From Flavobacterium psychrophilum (GTDB taxonomy: Bacteria > Bacteroidota > Bacteroidia > Flavobacteriales > Flavobacteriaceae): a DNA stretch of 52,791 nucleotides. The position numbers were made by a program, and so were the translations under genes. The notes beneath the pieces are model-generated. The model was not told the DNA's origin, made no database searches, and saw nothing but the letters and a program-made list of their open reading frames with translations. Where the stretch lies: contig CAMAWT010000018.1 of assembly GCA_945862065.1 (NCBI GenBank), positions 1 to 52,791 on the forward strand, in the 5' to 3' direction. Positions 44,229 to 52,791 of this stretch are shown here, in pieces; position 1 is the stretch's first letter, and the number at the start of each line of letters is the position of its first letter.

Positions 44229-46550
44229 TTATAATCCGAATTCTTCTGTATTTTGTTCTTCTTCAATGCTTAATGAATCGACGGGTTTTGCCACTTTTGC
44301 TGGTTCCCAACAATCGACTTTTATCGCAAAATTTTCAGGCCTTTCAAAGGGGTCTTTTGATATTTGAAGGTCTTTGTCTTCGTAACATTTTTTCATGAAA
44401 TAACCCCAAACTGGCAGTGCAGCCGTAGCTCCTTGACCGTAAGTAATGCTTTTGAAACGTGCTGAACGGTCTTCGCAACCCACCCAAACGCCTGTAACTA
44501 AGTTGGGTACCATACCAATAAACCATCCGTCTGACTGGTTTTGTGTGGTACCTGTTTTGCCTGCAATTGGGTTTTTAAACATGTATGGGTAACCTGTCCA
44601 TCGGGTGTCGCCGCTTCCTCCGCCTTCTGTTCGTAGTCGTTCGCCACTTCCGCCTTCGGTTACGCCTTCAAGTAATTTAATTACAGCATAAGCAATATCT
44701 TGGTTGAGAACATCGTGCGATTCTGGTGTTGGTTCGTAGATTACAGCGCCGTTTTTATCTTCAATTTTTGCAATAAATTGCGGTTTGATGTACACGCCTT
44801 TATTGGCAAATGTGCTGTAAGCCGCCACCATATCGTGTACGGTGATGTCCACTGCACCAAGTGCTATAGATGGTTGCACCGGGATTTCGGATGTTACTCC
44901 CAATTTATGCGTAAGTTCGACCACTTTTTCTGGCCCTGTTCTGTCTATTAATTTAGCCGAAATGGTATTGATTGAGTTGGCTAAGGCGCGTTTCAAAGAG
45001 ACCATTCCACGGTATTTTTGGTCAGAATTTCTTGGTTCCCAATCTTCGGTAACGTGGTGGCGACCTTTTCTTATCATAAAAGGACCGTCAATTATGGTGT
45101 CACATGGCGACATACCTAATTGTTCAATGGCTGTTGCATAAACAAAAGGCTTGAAAGTTGAACCCACTTGGCGTGCTCCTTGACCCACGTGATCATACTG
45201 AAAATATTTGTAGTCTATCCCTCCCACCCATGCTTTTACATGTCCAGTTTGTGGCTCCATAGACATGAGTCCTGCTTGAAGGAAATGTTTATAATATCGA
45301 ATCGAATCGAGAGGTGTCATGATGGTATCTCGATCACCTTTCCAAGTAAAAACGCTCATTTTTGTTTTTTTACTGAAAGAAGCGATGATCTCTTCGTCTG
45401 TTTTTTCATCTGCTTTCAAAATGCGCCAACGTTCAGAATTTTTCATCGCTTGTTTGATGATTTTATCTGTTTCTGGATCTGAAATGTTAACAAACGGTGC
45501 ATTTTTATTGCCTTTTTGTTGAATCCAAAACTCTTCTTGAAGGTTTTTCATGTGCTCAGTTACTGCTTCTTCGGCATGTTCCTGAATTTTGGAGTCGATG
45601 GTGGTATAAATTTTTAAACCATCGCCATAAATATCATATTCTTCACCATCTGCTTTTTTATGGTCTTTCACCCAATTTTTCATAAAATCTCTAAGGTATT
45701 CTCTGAAATAAGTTGCCGTTCCGTCCAAATGACTTTCTGGGTGAAAATCTAGTTTTATTGGTTTTTTTTCTAAAATTTCTTTAGCAGATTCTTCTAAATG
45801 ATTGTTTCTAACAAGTTGACCCAAAACAATATTACGTCTTTTGAGCGCTCTTTCTGGAAAACGATTTGGGTTGAAACGAGAAGGGTTGGTAAGCATTCCA
45901 ACCAACAAAGCACTTTCTTCAATGGTTAGATTGCGTGGTTCTTTGTTGAAATACACTTTTGTTGCAGATCGAATTCCAACGGCACCGTTTACAAAATCAA
46001 CTTGATTGAAATAAAGCGCAATGATTTCATTTTTAGTATATTGTCTTTCAAGTCGAATAGCTATGATCCATTCTTTGGCTTTTTGAACGATTCTAAAAGG
46101 TAAAAATTTAGATCCTTCGCCATGAAATAATAGTTTTGCTAATTGTTGCGTTAGGGTACTCGCCCCACCATTTGAACCTAATTGTGCTGCGGCACCAAAA
46201 GTACGTTTTGCATCAATCCCTGAATGTTCATAAAAACGTTCGTCTTCTGTAGAAACAAGTGCGTCAACCAAATGTTTTGGTAGGTCTTTGTACTTAATTG
46301 CCGTACGGTTTTCATTATAGAATTTACCTAAAACCACTCCATCTGAAGAGATAATTTCAGTAGCTAAATTTGATTCTGGATTTTCTAAATCTTCAAAAGA
46401 GGGCATTGCACCAAAAAGTCCCCAAGAGGCAAATAGGAAAAATAAAAACGCGCCACTAAGTGTGTAGAAAAATAATTTCCAAAATTTCTTTTTATAATAT
46501 GTAATGTCTTTTACAACGGTAGTTTTTTGAGTGGTTTTCTTTTGTGCCAT
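44229..46550 (-). CDS. Penicillin-binding protein 1A, bifunctional
   Basis: The 773-residue peptidoglycan synthase has a cytoplasmic N-terminus and one membrane helix (about 28-48). Its GT51 glycosyltransferase domain has EDERFYEHSGID with the catalytic Glu and GGASTLTQQLAK. The transpeptidase domain has the active Ser in GSTFKPF, SINTISAKL (SxN) and KTGTTQNQSDGWF (KTG). Length and motifs are normal. It starts five bases after gldH and is the last gene of the ricT-gldH-pbp1A unit. Confidence 0.94.
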   Translation of the reverse strand: MAQKKTTQKTTVVKDITYYKKKFWKLFFYTLSGAFLFFLFASWGLFGAMPSFEDLENPESNLATEIISSDGVVLGKFYNENRTAIKYKDLPKHLVDALVSTEDERFYEHSGIDAKRTFGAAAQLGSNGGASTLTQQLAKLLFHGEGSKFLPFRIVQKAKEWIIAIRLERQYTKNEIIALYFNQVDFVNGAVGIRSATKVYFNKEPRNLTIEESALLVGMLTNPSRFNPNRFPERALKRRNIVLGQLVRNNHLEESAKEILEKKPIKLDFHPESHLDGTATYFREYLRDFMKNWVKDHKKADGEEYDIYGDGLKIYTTIDSKIQEHAEEAVTEHMKNLQEEFWIQQKGNKNAPFVNISDPETDKIIKQAMKNSERWRILKADEKTDEEIIASFSKKTKMSVFTWKGDRDTIMTPLDSIRYYKHFLQAGLMSMEPQTGHVKAWVGGIDYKYFQYDHVGQGARQVGSTFKPFVYATAIEQLGMSPCDTIIDGPFMIRKGRHHVTEDWEPRNSDQKYRGMVSLKRALANSINTISAKLIDRTGPEKVVELTHKLGVTSEIPVQPSIALGAVDITVHDMVAAYSTFANKGVYIKPQFIAKIEDKNGAVIYEPTPESHDVLNQDIAYAVIKLLEGVTEGGSGERLRTEGGGSGDTRWTGYPYMFKNPIAGKTGTTQNQSDGWFIGMVPNLVTGVWVGCEDRSARFKSITYGQGATAALPVWGYFMKKCYEDKDLQISKDPFERPENFAIKVDCWEPAKVAKPVDSLSIEEEQNTEEFGL

Positions 46551-46555
46551 AATTA

Positions 46556-47041
46556 TTATTCTATAGATTCTATTCTAAACCCAACTTCTGTAATTCCTTT
46601 TAATTCTTTTTCGCCAACAATTTTGCCTGTTTCTCTTACAGCTTGTTGGATATTGATTTTGTAAATTCCCTTTTGATTGAAGGAAGCATTTTGTTTAAAA
46701 ACCAATTTATTTTCTTTGATATCTGAAAATCCGTCACCCATTAAAGTACCGTCTGGATTTGCCATTTGATATTCGAGTGTGTCAACTAATGTTTGTTTAT
46801 TTGGTTGCTCCAATGAAACAATTAAAAATAAATTGTTAAACGGAAAATCGTTGTTATCTCTAACGTTTACAAACAAATTGTATTTTTTGGCTGTTTCTAA
46901 TTGTGGTAACTTGAAAGAAACTATACTGTCTTTGTGCCAAGCGTTGTCAACAGATTTATACTCGTCAAAAACCCGGTTTTTATCGCATGAAACCAAAGAA
47001 ATACAAGCAAAAAGGAATAGAAAACTATTTTGGATCTTCAT
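46556..47041 (-). CDS. gldH: Gliding motility lipoprotein GldH
   Basis: The 161-residue product has a lipoprotein signal (LVSC, Cys19, then DKNRVFDEY) and the GldH pattern VDNAWHKDSIVSFKLP, FVNVRDNNDFPFNNLF, and the C-terminal KELKGITEVGFRIE. GldH is required for gliding and chitin use in F. johnsoniae and is linked to the T9SS machinery. Its start overlaps the last 17 bases of ricT, so translation is coupled. It fits with the T9SS sorting domain at 2.1-2.3 kb. Confidence 0.9.
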   Translation of the reverse strand: MKIQNSFLFLFACISLVSCDKNRVFDEYKSVDNAWHKDSIVSFKLPQLETAKKYNLFVNVRDNNDFPFNNLFLIVSLEQPNKQTLVDTLEYQMANPDGTLMGDGFSDIKENKLVFKQNASFNQKGIYKINIQQAVRETGKIVGEKELKGITEVGFRIESIE

Positions 47042-48377
47042 TTTTTTTAATGATTATAGGTCTTTTATTGTTTCTGTTTTTATTGTTTCTGTTTTTATTA
47101 TTTCGGTTATTGGTAGTATTTCCATTGTTATTTGGATTACTGTTTTTATTTGGATTATTGTTTTGCGAATTATTTTCGTTTGTCACTTTAACCTCCGCTT
47201 GAACGGCTATTTTTGGTTGGTTGTTTGGATTTCCGTTCGGATTTGGTTTTTTATTTCTATTATTATTGTTCGGTTTTTTCCTTTTTGGTTGATCAAATCG
47301 GGTTAAACTTTCCTGCCCCATGGCGTTGCTAAACACCGTTTCTTGTTCGACAACAATTTCAATAGCGTAATCTTCTAAAGCAGAAACTTTGATTTTTTGT
47401 TTGTTTTGATCTATTATTTCTTTAACCTGATCAATCTTCAAAACATGCCAACTTGCAAAATTATTAGTGTAGGCAAACCACATTAAACCTTTAAAAATAT
47501 CTTGTTTTTGACAAATGGCATCTCCTTTTTCAGTTGATAATTTGGTTTCAAAATCGGGGAAATCTTTTAACGCATCAAGGTAGGTGTCCAATTCATAATT
47601 TAAGCAACATTTTAATTTGCCACATTGACCCGCTAATTTTTGAGGGTTCAATGATAACTGTTGGTAACGAGCTGCAGAAGTATTAACGCTTCTAAAGTCG
47701 GTTAACCAAGTAGAACAACACAACTCTCTTCCGCAAGAACCAATTCCGCCCAAGCGGGAAGCTTCTTGACGAAAACCCACTTGTTTCATTTCAATTCGAG
47801 TCTTGAATTCTTGTGCAAATTCTTTGATTAACTGACGGAAATCGACACGATCATTTGCGGTATAATAAAATATGGCTTTTGAACCATCTCCTTGAAATTC
47901 AATATCTGAAATTTTCATTTCTAATTTTAAAGCAATAGCTAATTCTCTAGCTTTTACTTTCATAGGCTCTTCTTTGTCTCTGGCATCACTCCAAATATCA
48001 ATATCTTTTTGAGATGCTTTTCGATACACTTTTGTAATTTCCGAACTTAGATGATTTGCGCCTTTTTTCTTCATTTGCACTTTAACCAATTCACCCGTTA
48101 AAGTTACAATTCCAACATCATGTCCCGGAGAAGCCTCTGTTGCAACGATGTCGCCAATACTTAATGTTAGTTTTTCAGTATTGCGATAAAACTCTTTTCT
48201 TCCATTTTTAAAACGGACTTCCACACAATCAAAAGGGGTTTCGCCGTTTGGCAAATTCATATTAGATAACCAATCGAAAACAGTCAGTTTATTGCAGCTA
48301 TCGGTGCCGCAAGTCCCATTATTTTTACAACCTTTTGGTGCACCACCATCTGAAGTTGAACAACTTGTACATGCCAT
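47025..48377 (-). CDS. ricT: PSP1-domain protein, RicT/YaaT-like
   Basis: The 450-residue product, started at MACTSCSTSDGG, has a Cys-rich N-terminus (residues 1-28) and a PSP1 core with CGRELCCSTWL and CGKLKCCLNYE, the cysteines that in Bacillus RicT bind an iron-sulfur cluster. In Bacillus this protein acts with RNase Y in mRNA maturation; that role is untested here. The last ~90 residues are Asn/Lys/Pro-rich low complexity with three 15-base DNA repeats encoding NRNNK (47058-47105). An ATG ten codons upstream is less likely. Confidence 0.88.
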   Translation of the reverse strand: MACTSCSTSDGGAPKGCKNNGTCGTDSCNKLTVFDWLSNMNLPNGETPFDCVEVRFKNGRKEFYRNTEKLTLSIGDIVATEASPGHDVGIVTLTGELVKVQMKKKGANHLSSEITKVYRKASQKDIDIWSDARDKEEPMKVKARELAIALKLEMKISDIEFQGDGSKAIFYYTANDRVDFRQLIKEFAQEFKTRIEMKQVGFRQEASRLGGIGSCGRELCCSTWLTDFRSVNTSAARYQQLSLNPQKLAGQCGKLKCCLNYELDTYLDALKDFPDFETKLSTEKGDAICQKQDIFKGLMWFAYTNNFASWHVLKIDQVKEIIDQNKQKIKVSALEDYAIEIVVEQETVFSNAMGQESLTRFDQPKRKKPNNNNRNKKPNPNGNPNNQPKIAVQAEVKVTNENNSQNNNPNKNSNPNNNGNTTNNRNNKNRNNKNRNNKRPIIIKKNEDPK

Positions 48378-48539
48378 AATTATATAGGTAGTATTGCAAA
48401 AAAGCAATTTAAGTTCATAAAACGATTAATTTGTAAAGATAGTATTTTTTAAAAATAAATTCAAATAAAATAAACCAAAATTCCAAGGCTGAAAGAACCG
48501 TTGAAATTTTGGTTTTTAAACCCTTGATTTAACAAATAG

Positions 48540-49898
48540 TTAATCTAAAATCTTAAACAATTTGTCAGATAATCGAACTCTAAATGGCACAATAAAAGTT
48601 ACTTTATCACCAGTTTTAGCAGTTGTGTTTTCGTTTCCGTTTACCAACATTTTTTCTAAAATAAATTCTTGGTTTCCTGTGGTTGGCCCTGAAATTAATA
48701 TTGTATCTCCAACTTTTAATTCGTTGTTTTCTATTGTAAAAAGACCCACTTGAGCTTTAACGTAATAATGCTCGGCTTTTCCAATAAGTGTTTTCTTTAC
48801 TTTTATTTTTTGGCGAATATCTTTTGTTTTCGGGGCTGTTGCCAATGATATGTCGGAAAGTTCACCCGAATGTTTGAATTTTAAATTCTCTGATTTTCCT
48901 TTACGGAAGACTTTATTACCAACTTGTTTTCCTTTACGAATTTTAACCTGTTCGGCCAAGGGAAGGTGTGAAATTTCTAAACATTCAGTAGAGCAACAAT
49001 TATCCATAGCCGCTTTACATTCGTCACATTGAATAAACAATAAATGGCAGCCATCGTTGGAGCAATTGGTATGATTGTCACACGGCTTCCCGCATTGATG
49101 ACATTGAGAAACGATATCGTCTGTTATTCTTTCGCCAAGACGATGGTCAAAAACAAAGTTCTTTCCGATGAATTTACTTTCTAAATTTTCTTCCTTGATT
49201 TGCTTGGCATAGTTGATGATTCCGCCTTCCAATTGGAACACGTTTTTAAAACCTTGGTGTTTAAAATAGGCGGAAGCTTTTTCGCAACGAATACCGCCGG
49301 TGCAATACATTACTAAATTTTTATCTTCTTTACAATCTTGTAATTGCTCGTTGATGATGGGCAAACTTTCTCTGAAAGTCTCCACATCTGGGGTAATAGC
49401 TCCTTTGAAGTGTCCGATTTCACTTTCATAATGATTTCTAAAATCAACAACAATCGTGTTTGGGTCTTCTAAAATTTGGTTGAATGCCCCGGCTTTTAAA
49501 TGAACGCCAATGTTTGTTACATCAAAGGTTTCATCATTCAATCCGTCGGCAACAATTTTATGACGCACTTTTACGGTTAGTTTTAAAAACGAATGATCGT
49601 CATGCTCTACGGCAACATTCAAACGAATGCCGCTCATAAAAGGGTATACTTCTAAAGTTTCGCGAAAAGCTTCAAAATTATCTGCGGGTACCGACATTTG
49701 GGCATTGATTCCTTCTTTAGCCACATAAGCACGGCCAAGGGTGTCAAGGCCATTCCAAGCAATAAATAAATCGTCTCTAAACTTTTTTGGATCTTCAATT
49801 TTGGCATACGCATAGAAAGACAAAGTAAGTCTTTGTTTGCCAGCTTGATCTATAAGCTCGGCTCTTTCTTCTGCGCTTAAGGTGTTATACAGTTGCAT
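48540..49898 (-). CDS. trhO: tRNA uridine hydroxylase TrhO (rhodanese-like) with Cys cluster and C-terminal barrel
   Basis: The 452-residue protein matches TrhO (YceA), which makes 5-hydroxyuridine at position 34 of tRNA with O2. The N-terminal ferredoxin-like part (about 20-115) is followed by the rhodanese domain with catalytic-loop Cys199 and Cys205 (YCTGGIRCEKA). Then comes a Cys/His cluster (about 265-310, CHQCGKPC, CSNDGCH, CDECKAAMDNCC). The last ~100 residues (TIENNELKVGDTILISGP, KTGDKVTFIV) look like a small beta-barrel as in the C-terminal domain of U32 proteins such as TrhP. The typical E. coli protein ends soon after the Cys cluster, so this is a longer version. Confidence 0.87.
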   Translation of the reverse strand: MQLYNTLSAEERAELIDQAGKQRLTLSFYAYAKIEDPKKFRDDLFIAWNGLDTLGRAYVAKEGINAQMSVPADNFEAFRETLEVYPFMSGIRLNVAVEHDDHSFLKLTVKVRHKIVADGLNDETFDVTNIGVHLKAGAFNQILEDPNTIVVDFRNHYESEIGHFKGAITPDVETFRESLPIINEQLQDCKEDKNLVMYCTGGIRCEKASAYFKHQGFKNVFQLEGGIINYAKQIKEENLESKFIGKNFVFDHRLGERITDDIVSQCHQCGKPCDNHTNCSNDGCHLLFIQCDECKAAMDNCCSTECLEISHLPLAEQVKIRKGKQVGNKVFRKGKSENLKFKHSGELSDISLATAPKTKDIRQKIKVKKTLIGKAEHYYVKAQVGLFTIENNELKVGDTILISGPTTGNQEFILEKMLVNGNENTTAKTGDKVTFIVPFRVRLSDKLFKILD

Positions 49899-49990
49899 AC
49901 TATAAACGTTTAAGTGAGAAATAGGTTATAAATTCTAAATGGAAGAATTAGGCGGTAAAGGTAATTTGAAAATTTGAAAATGTATCAAAT

Positions 49991-50151
49991 TTGAAAATAA
50001 AAAAACCATTAAGGAATTAAGTTTCATTAAGTGTTGCCTTAATTTTTCTAAATTTCTTAATGGTTTATGAAAACATTGAAAATAAAAAAACCATTAAGGA
50101 ATTAAGTTTCATTAAGTGTTGCCTTAATTTTTCTAAATTTCTTAATGGTTT
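49991..50151. repeat. Perfect 76-bp tandem duplication with internal hairpins
   Basis: Bases 49991-50066 recur exactly at 50076-50151, with nine bases between. Each copy is a stem from AAACCATTAAG to CTTAATGGTTT with several TTAAG words in the loop. It lies after the bacilliredoxin gene and before trhO, so it can act as terminator or as a processing site. Confidence 0.95.
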
Positions 50152-50175
50152 TGAAAAAATTTTACTGTTAGATAA

Positions 50176-50586
50176 TTAACAAAATTCCGCGTAAGCGTCT
50201 TGTAAATTTTCTGCAATTAATTCAGCTGGGCGACCTTCAATATGGTGGCGTTCCAACATGTGAACCAATTCGCCGTCTTTGAACAAAGCCATACTTGGTG
50301 AAGATGGAGGAAAAGGAAACATGTGCAAACGCGCAGCATCTACAGCTTCTCTGTCAACTCCTGCAAAAACAGTAATCAAATTATCTGGTTTTTTAGCGCC
50401 TTCTAAACTCATTTTTGCTCCCGGACGTGCATTTCTTGCTGCACAACCACAAACTGAATTCACAACTACCAAAGTTGTTCCTGCTGCTTTGATGGCGTTT
50501 TCAACAGCAACTGCAGTATGTAAATCTTGAAAACCAGCGTCCACTAATTCGGCTTTCATTGGTCTTACCATTTCTTCTGGATACAT
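50176..50586 (-). CDS. Bacilliredoxin, BrxA/BrxB family
   Basis: The 136-residue thioredoxin-like protein has the signature CGC (Cys46, Cys48) in [16 protein letters not shown]. In Firmicutes these remove bacillithiol from proteins; Bacteroidota also use this family and may use a bacillithiol-type thiol. The full-length fold is present ([10 protein letters not shown] at the N-terminus, [15 protein letters not shown] near the cis-Pro). It is preceded by crtY with a gap of 116 bases. Confidence 0.92.
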   Translation of the reverse strand: MYPEEMVRPMKAELVDAGFQDLHTAVAVENAIKAAGTTLVVVNSVCGCAARNARPGAKMSLEGAKKPDNLITVFAGVDREAVDAARLHMFPFPPSSPSMALFKDGELVHMLERHHIEGRPAELIAENLQDAYAEFC

Positions 50587-50702
50587 AATTATATTATTAA
50601 AGATTAATGATGTTTTTTTTATTCAAATTATTATGCAAAGATAAATAGAAAACTTCTTTTTAGAATGATTCTAATCATAAAGATTTGTTAGCATTTGATA
50701 AA

Positions 50703-51848
50703 TCAATTAAAAGAAAAAATTCTTGCTAATAATACTCTAATAAATAGCACTTTTGGACATTTCCAAATTATCTGCAAATCATCCCAAATAGACGTTTCTT
50801 CATCTAAAAACTTGAAAATTAATATTGGTTTTCCTGTTTTGAATAATGATGGAAATACTTTAGATCCTAAATCATTTCTTTTATATAAAACATCTAAAAA
50901 CAATAAATCGTAATACCAAAATTTATCTATTTTATGAAATTTTCTAAAATCAGATTCTTTTGATAAAAATCGAATTAATTCTTTCGCTTTTTTGGTTGTG
51001 TTTTTAAAAGTAAAACCTGTACTTGCTTTGGTCCAGCCACCCGCCGAACCAATATGGAGAATGTTTTTGGTGTTTTGTTTCCAAAATTGATAACATGTCA
51101 TAGGAATATTTCCTTGTTCCTTGTCAATGATTTCGTAGTCTGTAATTCCTAATTTTTTTATATAAATTTCAATTTCACTTTCGTATTCTTCTTTGGTTAG
51201 TACGTCTTTTGAAAACAAGGTATATTCCAACAAAGCTTCGGTTGAAGAAGTTGGAAGCACATACATGAATCGTGTGTTTCCTCGTTGTTCAACAGAAAAA
51301 TCCATGAAAGTGGCTCTGTTTTTGTCAAATGCTTCTTCTTTCGTTTTTATAAACCAACCAATAAAATGTTGTTGCAATAAGGGATATTTTGATTGATTTT
51401 TTACAAGATTAGGTTTGTAGATTGAATTAAAAATTTTGTCGCACGTGTAATTTTCTTGTTCTGTTCTAACAATACAGTGGTTATCCAATTCCGTAAAATC
51501 AATTACTTTTTGATGTGCAAAATGAATGTTTTCTTGTTTAGAAATCAACTCAAAAACAAGATTGTAAAATTCCAATCCACGAATCATTTTGTATTGATAA
51601 GGATCTAAATTTAAATCTCTTCGAAAGTCGTCATAAGCAAATTGGGCAACGTTCCATTTTTTGAAAATTATGCTATCAAAAAGAGAAGAATTATCCCAAA
51701 AACACCACGTTCGATCGTTGCTTTTTTTTGGATTTTCATCCAATAACAAAATAGTTTTATGAACAAATTTTTCAGATATAATCATTTCATAAACGGTCAT
51801 CAAAGCCGATAGTCCTGATCCTGTAAAAATGTAATCGTACTGTTTCAT
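50703..51848 (-). CDS. crtY: Lycopene beta-cyclase, CrtY type
   Basis: The 381-residue flavoprotein closes the rings of lycopene to make beta-carotene, the precursor of zeaxanthin in yellow flavobacteria. The FAD-binding start is YIFTGSGLSALM; DRTWCFWD, ATFMDFSVEQRG, RFMYVLPTS and IGSAGGWTKASTGFTF follow in the order of bacterial CrtY. No other carotenoid gene is adjacent. It is divergent from the ZIP transporter gene. Confidence 0.92.
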   Translation of the reverse strand: MKQYDYIFTGSGLSALMTVYEMIISEKFVHKTILLLDENPKKSNDRTWCFWDNSSLFDSIIFKKWNVAQFAYDDFRRDLNLDPYQYKMIRGLEFYNLVFELISKQENIHFAHQKVIDFTELDNHCIVRTEQENYTCDKIFNSIYKPNLVKNQSKYPLLQQHFIGWFIKTKEEAFDKNRATFMDFSVEQRGNTRFMYVLPTSSTEALLEYTLFSKDVLTKEEYESEIEIYIKKLGITDYEIIDKEQGNIPMTCYQFWKQNTKNILHIGSAGGWTKASTGFTFKNTTKKAKELIRFLSKESDFRKFHKIDKFWYYDLLFLDVLYKRNDLGSKVFPSLFKTGKPILIFKFLDEETSIWDDLQIIWKCPKVLFIRVLLARIFSFN

Positions 51849-51893
51849 GTTCCAAAAATAGTGGTAAATCGATAGATTTTACTATAAAAATAC

Positions 51894-51901
51894 TAAATTT
51901 G
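51894..51901 (+). promoter_or_regulatory. -7 box of the ZIP transporter promoter
   Basis: TAAATTTG fits TAnnTTTG and ends 13 bases before the start codon. A -33 TTG is not evident. Confidence 0.45.
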
Positions 51902-51914
51902 TAAAAAAAACATC

Positions 51915-52733
51915 ATGTTTCAAACTGTAATCAACTATTTTGAGAGTATCGACCCCGTTTTGGCGGCTTTGTATGCAACGCTTTTTACTTGGTTTTTGAC
52001 GGCTCTGGGTGCATCATTGGTTTTCTTTTTTAAAACAATGAATCGGGTGGTACTGGACGGAATGCTCGGTTTTACTGGTGGTGTTATGGTGGCAGCTAGT
52101 TTTTGGAGTTTGTTGGCGCCAGCCATTGAAATGAGTGGTGGTGAAGGATTTACAAAAGTAGTTCCGGCTTCGATTGGATTTTTCTTAGGGGCATTATTTA
52201 TTTTTGCATTAGATAAAGTATTACCTCATTTGCACATAAATTTTCAAGAATCGGAAGGGGTGAAATCGCCTTGGCAACGAACCACACTTTTGGTTTTGGC
52301 GATCACGTTGCACAATATTCCTGAAGGTTTGGCTGTTGGTGTTTTGTTTGGCGGTGTTGCTGCCGGAATTCCAGAAGCTTCCATTGCAGGCGCATTAACG
52401 TTGGCTATCGGAATTGGAATTCAGAATTTTCCTGAAGGAATTGCAGTTTCTATGCCCTTGCGCAGAATGGGAATGAGTAGAAAAAAGAGTTTTATGTATG
52501 GACAATCCTCTGCTTTGGTGGAACCTGTTGCCGGAGTTTTAGGTGCGGTTGCCGTTACTTTTTTTACACCTTTATTGCCTTATGCTTTGGCTTTTGCAGC
52601 GGGTGCGATGATTTTTGTAGTGGTTGAAGAAGTAATTCCAGAAACGCAACAAGACAATAATACCGATATTGCTACACTTGGTTTTATTGGTGGGTTTATT
52701 GTAATGATGATGCTTGATGTGGCTTTGGGTTAA
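51915..52733 (+). CDS. ZIP family metal transporter
   Basis: The 272-residue membrane protein has eight hydrophobic segments and the ZIP metal-site motifs HNIPEGLAVG (TM4) and QNFPEGIAVS (TM5), with His/Asn/Pro/Glu in place. It should import zinc or another divalent metal. The loop between TM3 and TM4 is short and has one HLHI. It overlaps the end of the convergent gene at the right edge by four bases. Confidence 0.93.
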   Translation: MFQTVINYFESIDPVLAALYATLFTWFLTALGASLVFFFKTMNRVVLDGMLGFTGGVMVAASFWSLLAPAIEMSGGEGFTKVVPASIGFFLGALFIFALDKVLPHLHINFQESEGVKSPWQRTTLLVLAITLHNIPEGLAVGVLFGGVAAGIPEASIAGALTLAIGIGIQNFPEGIAVSMPLRRMGMSRKKSFMYGQSSALVEPVAGVLGAVAVTFFTPLLPYALAFAAGAMIFVVVEEVIPETQQDNNTDIATLGFIGGFIVMMMLDVALG

Positions 52734-52791
52734 TGACACTTACAATTGTCTCCACATTTTTTACTCGGTTTTTTTCGTCCAAAAAATTTTT
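52730..52791 (-). CDS. C-terminal end of a Cys-rich protein (gene continues outside window)
   Basis: The minus strand reads KFFGRKKPSKKCGDNCKCH and a stop at 52730-52732. The Lys-rich linker and three closely spaced cysteines plus a terminal His look like a metal-binding tail of a real protein. The rest lies beyond the window, so the family cannot be named. Confidence 0.6.
   Translation of the reverse strand, partial: KFFGRKKPSKKCGDNCKCH

Noticed and set aside
46779..47306. Plus-strand hydrophobic frame opposite gldH and ricT
   Set aside because: The Phe/Leu/Ile runs are the reverse of the Asn/Lys-rich tail of RicT; no independent support.
49991..50151. CRISPR-like reading of the 76-bp tandem repeat
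   Set aside because: Only two units, nine bases between them and no cas genes in the window.

Overview
The window is chromosomal DNA of a gliding-type member of the Bacteroidota, most likely a Flavobacterium or close relative. The sequence shows this by its high A+T content, the type IX secretion (T9SS) type B sorting domain at the left end, the gliding lipoprotein GldH, many Cys-anchored lipoproteins, a CrtY-type lycopene cyclase, the absence of Shine-Dalgarno sequences, and several promoters with the Bacteroidota -7 box TAnnTTTG. I see no rRNA, tRNA, CRISPR array, transposase or integrase.

Layout. 1-2343 is the 3' part of a repetitive T9SS-exported surface protein. 2.4-12.4 kb is the accessory-looking part: an orphan helical protein, a cupin, an AraC-type regulator that has lost its DNA-binding half, a lipoprotein M23 peptidase with a small exported protein, a SusB-like GH97 glucosidase and a secreted zinc metalloprotease. 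The peptidase pair is bracketed by a 107-bp direct repeat made of the glucosidase 3' end plus its terminator, so this part looks like an insertion. 12.4-16.8 kb holds a signalling operon (histidine kinase-like protein without its key residues, true histidine kinase, NarL-type response regulator) facing a membrane-bound AraC regulator. 17.0-23.0 kb holds a tRNA dihydrouridine synthase, a DUF6029-like outer-membrane protein with a TlpA thioredoxin divergent from an Omp28-like CxxC lipoprotein, a SnoaL-like protein and an L-threonine dehydrogenase. 23.2-41.6 kb is mostly housekeeping: mfd, an HU/SPOR protein, dprA, trpS, plsC, recA, hemB, an O6-alkylguanine methyltransferase, a PolB-type exonuclease, an SpmA/SpmB-like membrane protein, and class I fumarase. 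41.8-49.9 kb, almost all on the minus strand, holds the 3-oxoacid CoA-transferase genes split by a four-helix-bundle gene with a frameshift, then ricT-gldH-pbp1A and trhO. The right end has a bacilliredoxin, crtY, a ZIP metal transporter and the last codons of a Cys-rich protein.

The most interesting non-coding signal is a family of imperfect palindromes (eight copies by eye) in intergenic spaces, mostly after gene ends. Two arms, roughly TCCGCTnnnATCTTTT and AAAAGGATnCCGCTnnnATC, surround a centre that differs in each copy. Two copies each flank the spacers after mfd and after hemB, which also share a 43-bp segment in opposite orientation. Other repeats are a perfect 76-bp tandem duplication before trhO and short hairpin terminators. 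I found no obviously new defence or biosynthetic system. The best candidates for something undescribed are the palindrome family, the repeat-bounded M23 cassette, and the pseudokinase-kinase-regulator operon.
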